In this document: positions 14,831-17,139 of the stretch, in pieces
How the letters are laid out: each line of letters starts with the position of its first letter
Position numbering within the stretch: the first letter of the stretch is position 1
DNA from: Desulfocapsa sp.
GTDB taxonomy: Bacteria; Desulfobacterota; Desulfobulbia; Desulfobulbales; Desulfocapsaceae
Reading direction: 5' to 3'
DNA: 17,139 nt
Assembly: GCA_029934815.1 (NCBI GenBank)
Contig: JAOZLM010000016.1
Location: 1-17,139 of the forward strand
Program-made: the position numbers and the translations under genes
Notes under the pieces: model-generated
Told to the model about the DNA's origin: nothing
The model's database searches: none
The model's input: only the letters and a program-made list of their open reading frames with translations

Positions 14831-15430
14831 ATGCAAACATATCACGACATTCTCGATTTTATCTTTTACAGGGTTATTTACCCGGTACTGTTATTTATTC
14901 GACAAATATTTGATGGAATATTTATTGGTAGTATGTCTTTACTCTCAATTCCTTATGGTTATCAGGTAGTGATTATTGCGATCTGTACTGTTTGCTTTGC
15001 ATTTGCTCTCCGTAAATGGCTTGATGTTGAAGCTAAAGAAAAAATATTTCGAACAAAGTTTGTTGCCCAAAAAGCTAAACGAGATGATATTGCGATTGTT
15101 CCTGACAAAAAAGACAGGGACGCAATGTACACTTCAGCAGATCAGTCCATTGATGAAGATTTTAATGTCTACCTGGCACAACATTATTTCCGTTATGTGC
15201 TGATCTATCTCTTGCCACTTTTTCTGGTAATGGCCTGGTTGAATGACAGCCTGGATGAACAGGTTCTGATCACAATCTCAGGACACTCTTATCTCTTTCT
15301 TACTCCCTCGCATCCCATGGGCATGGAAGGTGTTTCAGTAACACTGCTCTACCTGTTAAGCTATGTTTTCTTCCTGATCGTTGGTTTCCAGGTAAAAAAG
15401 CTTTTCTTTTCGAAGAAAAAAAAGGCGTAG
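14831..15430 (+). CDS. Four-helix membrane protein of unknown function
   Basis: A protein of 199 residues that I do not recognise. Counted from ATG 14831, hydrophobic helices lie at about 8-30, 35-58, 121-138 and 168-190. A charged stretch of about 60 residues between helices 2 and 3 (RKWLDVEAKEKIF, KKDRDAMYTSADQS) should be cytoplasmic. The C-terminus is very lysine-rich (FFSKKKKA), consistent with an inside orientation. The helix-charged loop-helix layout loosely recalls EMC3/TMCO1-type (DUF106) insertases, but without sequence support I do not call that. The frame is open from TTG 14816; ATG 14831 is the more ordinary start, though neither has a clear ribosome site. It ends five bases before the polyferredoxin gene, so the two are probably translated together and may form a complex. 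Confidence 0.72.
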   Translation: MQTYHDILDFIFYRVIYPVLLFIRQIFDGIFIGSMSLLSIPYGYQVVIIAICTVCFAFALRKWLDVEAKEKIFRTKFVAQKAKRDDIAIVPDKKDRDAMYTSADQSIDEDFNVYLAQHYFRYVLIYLLPLFLVMAWLNDSLDEQVLITISGHSYLFLTPSHPMGMEGVSVTLLYLLSYVFFLIVGFQVKKLFFSKKKKA

Positions 15431-15435
15431 CCAAA

Positions 15436-16851
15436 TTGAACGTTTTCAATTTGTATACAAAGCTTTTCTCTGATCCTGAAAAAAAAGTGGATCTCTTCAA
15501 AACTTTTCCCTGGTTGTATAGAGTTTTTTATAACCAGCGACTTCATTATATTTGGCAAACATTCCTTGTAGATCTGTTTATTATTTTAATTCTTTCCGGG
15601 CTCTTTGGGCCTCAAGAACCGGGAAGCAATATCATACTCTATCTTTGCTGGGGATTATGGTGGCCTTCTGTCATATTGAGCCTCTTTTTTGTCGGTAGAT
15701 TATGGTGCGGCGTCTGCCCTTTTCCCGTTGCCGGCAACTTTCTTCAGGCCTGCCACCTGTCTCTTCAGAAAAAAGTTCCCAAAATACTTCAAAGATACAG
15801 CATCGCGATTTCAGTCACTTTCTTTATGATGATTATCTGGGTGGAGGAAGCCACTGGAATGAAGTCTAGTCCAAAAGAAACCACCTGGCTGCTTCTTACC
15901 ATATGGGGCGGAGCAACTCTCTGCGGGCTTCTCTTCGCAAAACAGGCCTGGTGCCAGTATTTTTGTCCATTGGGACGACTTATGGGGATTGGTGCATCAA
16001 TTTCCCTGATCGAATTCAGGCCGGATCATAGTGCATGTAAAAAATGTACAACATTTGCGTGCAACAGAGGGACAGATACAGAACCTGGCTGCCCGGTTTC
16101 TCTGGGAGCGTATAAAGTGAACAATAATCTGGAATGCCTTGTCTGTGGACGCTGCATGCAACTTTGTGAGCATCAATCACCACAACTTAATGTTCGTCAC
16201 CCATTATCTGAACTCATTATACGAAAAGGGAGACTGATAACCTGCACTCTGATGGTTCCTTTTCTTATGGGATCTCAGCTGGCCCGATTTATGGATCAGA
16301 ATATTTTCAATTTAATGGAAATCATCGAATTGACATGTATGGGAAACTGGGTTTGTCAGATGGGCCTGTATGCAGCTCCTCTGTTTATTGGATTTTGTAT
16401 TGTCTATGTCATTATTACCTATGGTGATCTCATGTTCGGGGTATTTAATGATGAATTAATGGGACGATTTTCTCCCATGGTACCACTTCTACTGCCATTG
16501 GCTTTTGGTGGTGAGTTAGTGAGTAGACTGAATTTTACAGTCAGAAATTTCCCCGATTTTTTGCCGACATTTGGAAGGCAATTTGGTGTGGAAGCCTTGG
16601 AACATTTCACCTTCACTATTCCAGAATGGGTCTATCCCGCGTATGGTTTATCCATTATGTTTATAAGTGAACTTGCCGGATTGTATATATTGGAAAAATT
16701 TTATGAGGAAGAATTTGAGGGAGCAATCGCCCTGTGGCAGTATCGCTTGATTCAGTCAGCTTACTTTGCTCTGTTTGGGGTGTATATTTATATGATGTCC
16801 ACAGGATGGAATATTCCCATTCTTAATATCATATTGATATTTCAGCAATAA
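15436..16851 (+). CDS. Membrane-bound 4Fe-4S polyferredoxin (NapH/NosR/CcoG-like)
   Basis: A 471-residue integral membrane electron carrier. Membrane segments are followed by CGVCP (91-95) and CQYFCPLGR (173-181), the paired CxxxCP-type motifs typical of NapH and NosR. A cytoplasmic ferredoxin-like part has Cys201, 204, 209 and Cys219-Pro, then Cys234, 237, 240 and 244, suggesting two [4Fe-4S] clusters. About five further membrane helices follow (265-470), longer than NapH (~290 residues). Such proteins pass electrons between the quinone pool and soluble or periplasmic partners. The start is TTG 15436, supported by AAAGGCG nine bases upstream and by the lack of any ATG before the first helices. 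In this operon it is the best candidate electron donor for the cytoplasmic molybdoenzyme, which lacks its own B subunit; this is inference. Confidence 0.88.
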   Translation: MNVFNLYTKLFSDPEKKVDLFKTFPWLYRVFYNQRLHYIWQTFLVDLFIILILSGLFGPQEPGSNIILYLCWGLWWPSVILSLFFVGRLWCGVCPFPVAGNFLQACHLSLQKKVPKILQRYSIAISVTFFMMIIWVEEATGMKSSPKETTWLLLTIWGGATLCGLLFAKQAWCQYFCPLGRLMGIGASISLIEFRPDHSACKKCTTFACNRGTDTEPGCPVSLGAYKVNNNLECLVCGRCMQLCEHQSPQLNVRHPLSELIIRKGRLITCTLMVPFLMGSQLARFMDQNIFNLMEIIELTCMGNWVCQMGLYAAPLFIGFCIVYVIITYGDLMFGVFNDELMGRFSPMVPLLLPLAFGGELVSRLNFTVRNFPDFLPTFGRQFGVEALEHFTFTIPEWVYPAYGLSIMFISELAGLYILEKFYEEEFEGAIALWQYRLIQSAYFALFGVYIYMMSTGWNIPILNIILIFQQ

Positions 16852-16970
16852 CAGGAGCTACACTATAGTGCAAACTGCTACACTTGTTTGCGTTCCTCGA
16901 ATATGAAGTTTTTTACTTAGCCATCAGAAAGTTTACTTTTCCTGAGCTTCTCAATAATGGGTTCATTGTT
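16852..16970. other. Downstream gap with a ribosome-site-like motif and weak hairpin
   Basis: AGGAG (16853-16857) precedes GTG 16868, but the reading frame closes after 12 codons. GCAAAC (16870-16875) and GTTTGC (16886-16891) form a 6-bp stem without a T-run. CGTTCCTCG (16891-16899) recurs inverted as CGAGGAACG (17019-17027). No convincing gene is present, and a strong terminator for the second block is not evident. Confidence 0.35.
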
Positions 16971-17138
16971 TTAGTTCTCATCGCTGAATTGTAATACAAG
17001 TTCCTGAATATTTTCAGACGAGGAACGGCAAGAGCGTCCTGCGCTGCACTGGCCACCGGTTTCCACTGCTTTTCTTATAACCTCAGTGGGTGCCAGCAAG
17101 AAAATTACGGTCATTATTTCCGAAGGAAAAGAATTAGA
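16971..17138 (-). CDS. Possible 3' end of a minus-strand gene, truncated by the window
   Basis: On the minus strand a frame enters from the right edge and runs 55 codons to TAA at 16971-16973. It includes TGGQCSAGRSCRSSSENIQ and ends LVLQFSDEN. The mixed composition and two closely spaced cysteines look protein-like, but I recognise no family. An internal ATG (complement of 17112-17114) could start a 47-residue peptide. If real, it converges on the second block. Confidence is low because the frame is short and incomplete. Confidence 0.35.
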   Translation of the reverse strand, partial: SNSFPSEIMTVIFLLAPTEVIRKAVETGGQCSAGRSCRSSSENIQELVLQFSDEN

Positions 17139-17139
17139 A

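Overview
The window looks like chromosomal DNA of an anaerobic, respiring Gram-negative bacterium with moderate GC. The gene repertoire best fits Desulfobacterota (Desulfobulbaceae-like). Pointers are an NtrC-type sigma-54 regulator, many PAS/GAF histidine-kinase parts, a molybdopterin oxidoreductase, a TauE/SafE permease and a NapH/NosR/CcoG-like membrane polyferredoxin. The taxonomic placement is inference from gene content; no rRNA or marker gene is present. All convincing complete genes are on the + strand.

Left edge (1-572): no intact gene. It holds one end of a palindromic repeat element (1-51), an imperfect inverted repeat built on GGTAAAA heptamers (57-137), and the minus-strand 3' tail of a type I restriction specificity gene (hsdS remnant, 131-241).

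First block (573-5408): three tightly packed genes. They are a PEP-synthase/PPDK-like protein with ATP-grasp and phosphohistidine domains but no recognisable PEP/pyruvate barrel, a dual-specificity phosphatase joined to a YkgJ-like cysteine motif, and a sigma-54-dependent response regulator starting at GTG 3984. A second copy of the palindromic element (5413-5519) follows, so the two copies bracket this block in opposite orientation.

Control region (5520-5963): about 440 bp without a gene. It carries a near-consensus sigma-54 promoter (TGGCAC/TGCT, 5851-5866) and, upstream, repeated motifs at spacings expected of enhancer sites.

Second block (5964-16851): a probable operon of eight genes. 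In order they are a small His-rich membrane protein, a membrane PAS histidine kinase that overlaps it, a stand-alone receiver, a TorD chaperone fused to a cytoplasmic Mo-bisMGD oxidoreductase, a GAF-GAF-PAS-HisKA protein lacking the kinase ATPase domain, a TauE/SafE permease with a large exported N-terminal domain, a four-helix membrane protein, and a membrane polyferredoxin. I infer a signal-induced module. A membrane sensor and kinase, together with the sigma-54 regulator, would control a cytoplasmic molybdoenzyme that carries its own maturation chaperone, is fed by membrane Fe-S electron transfer, and is accompanied by an exporter for an anion (sulfite, sulfonate or similar). The substrate cannot be read from the sequence. 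The right edge holds only short or partial coding remnants.
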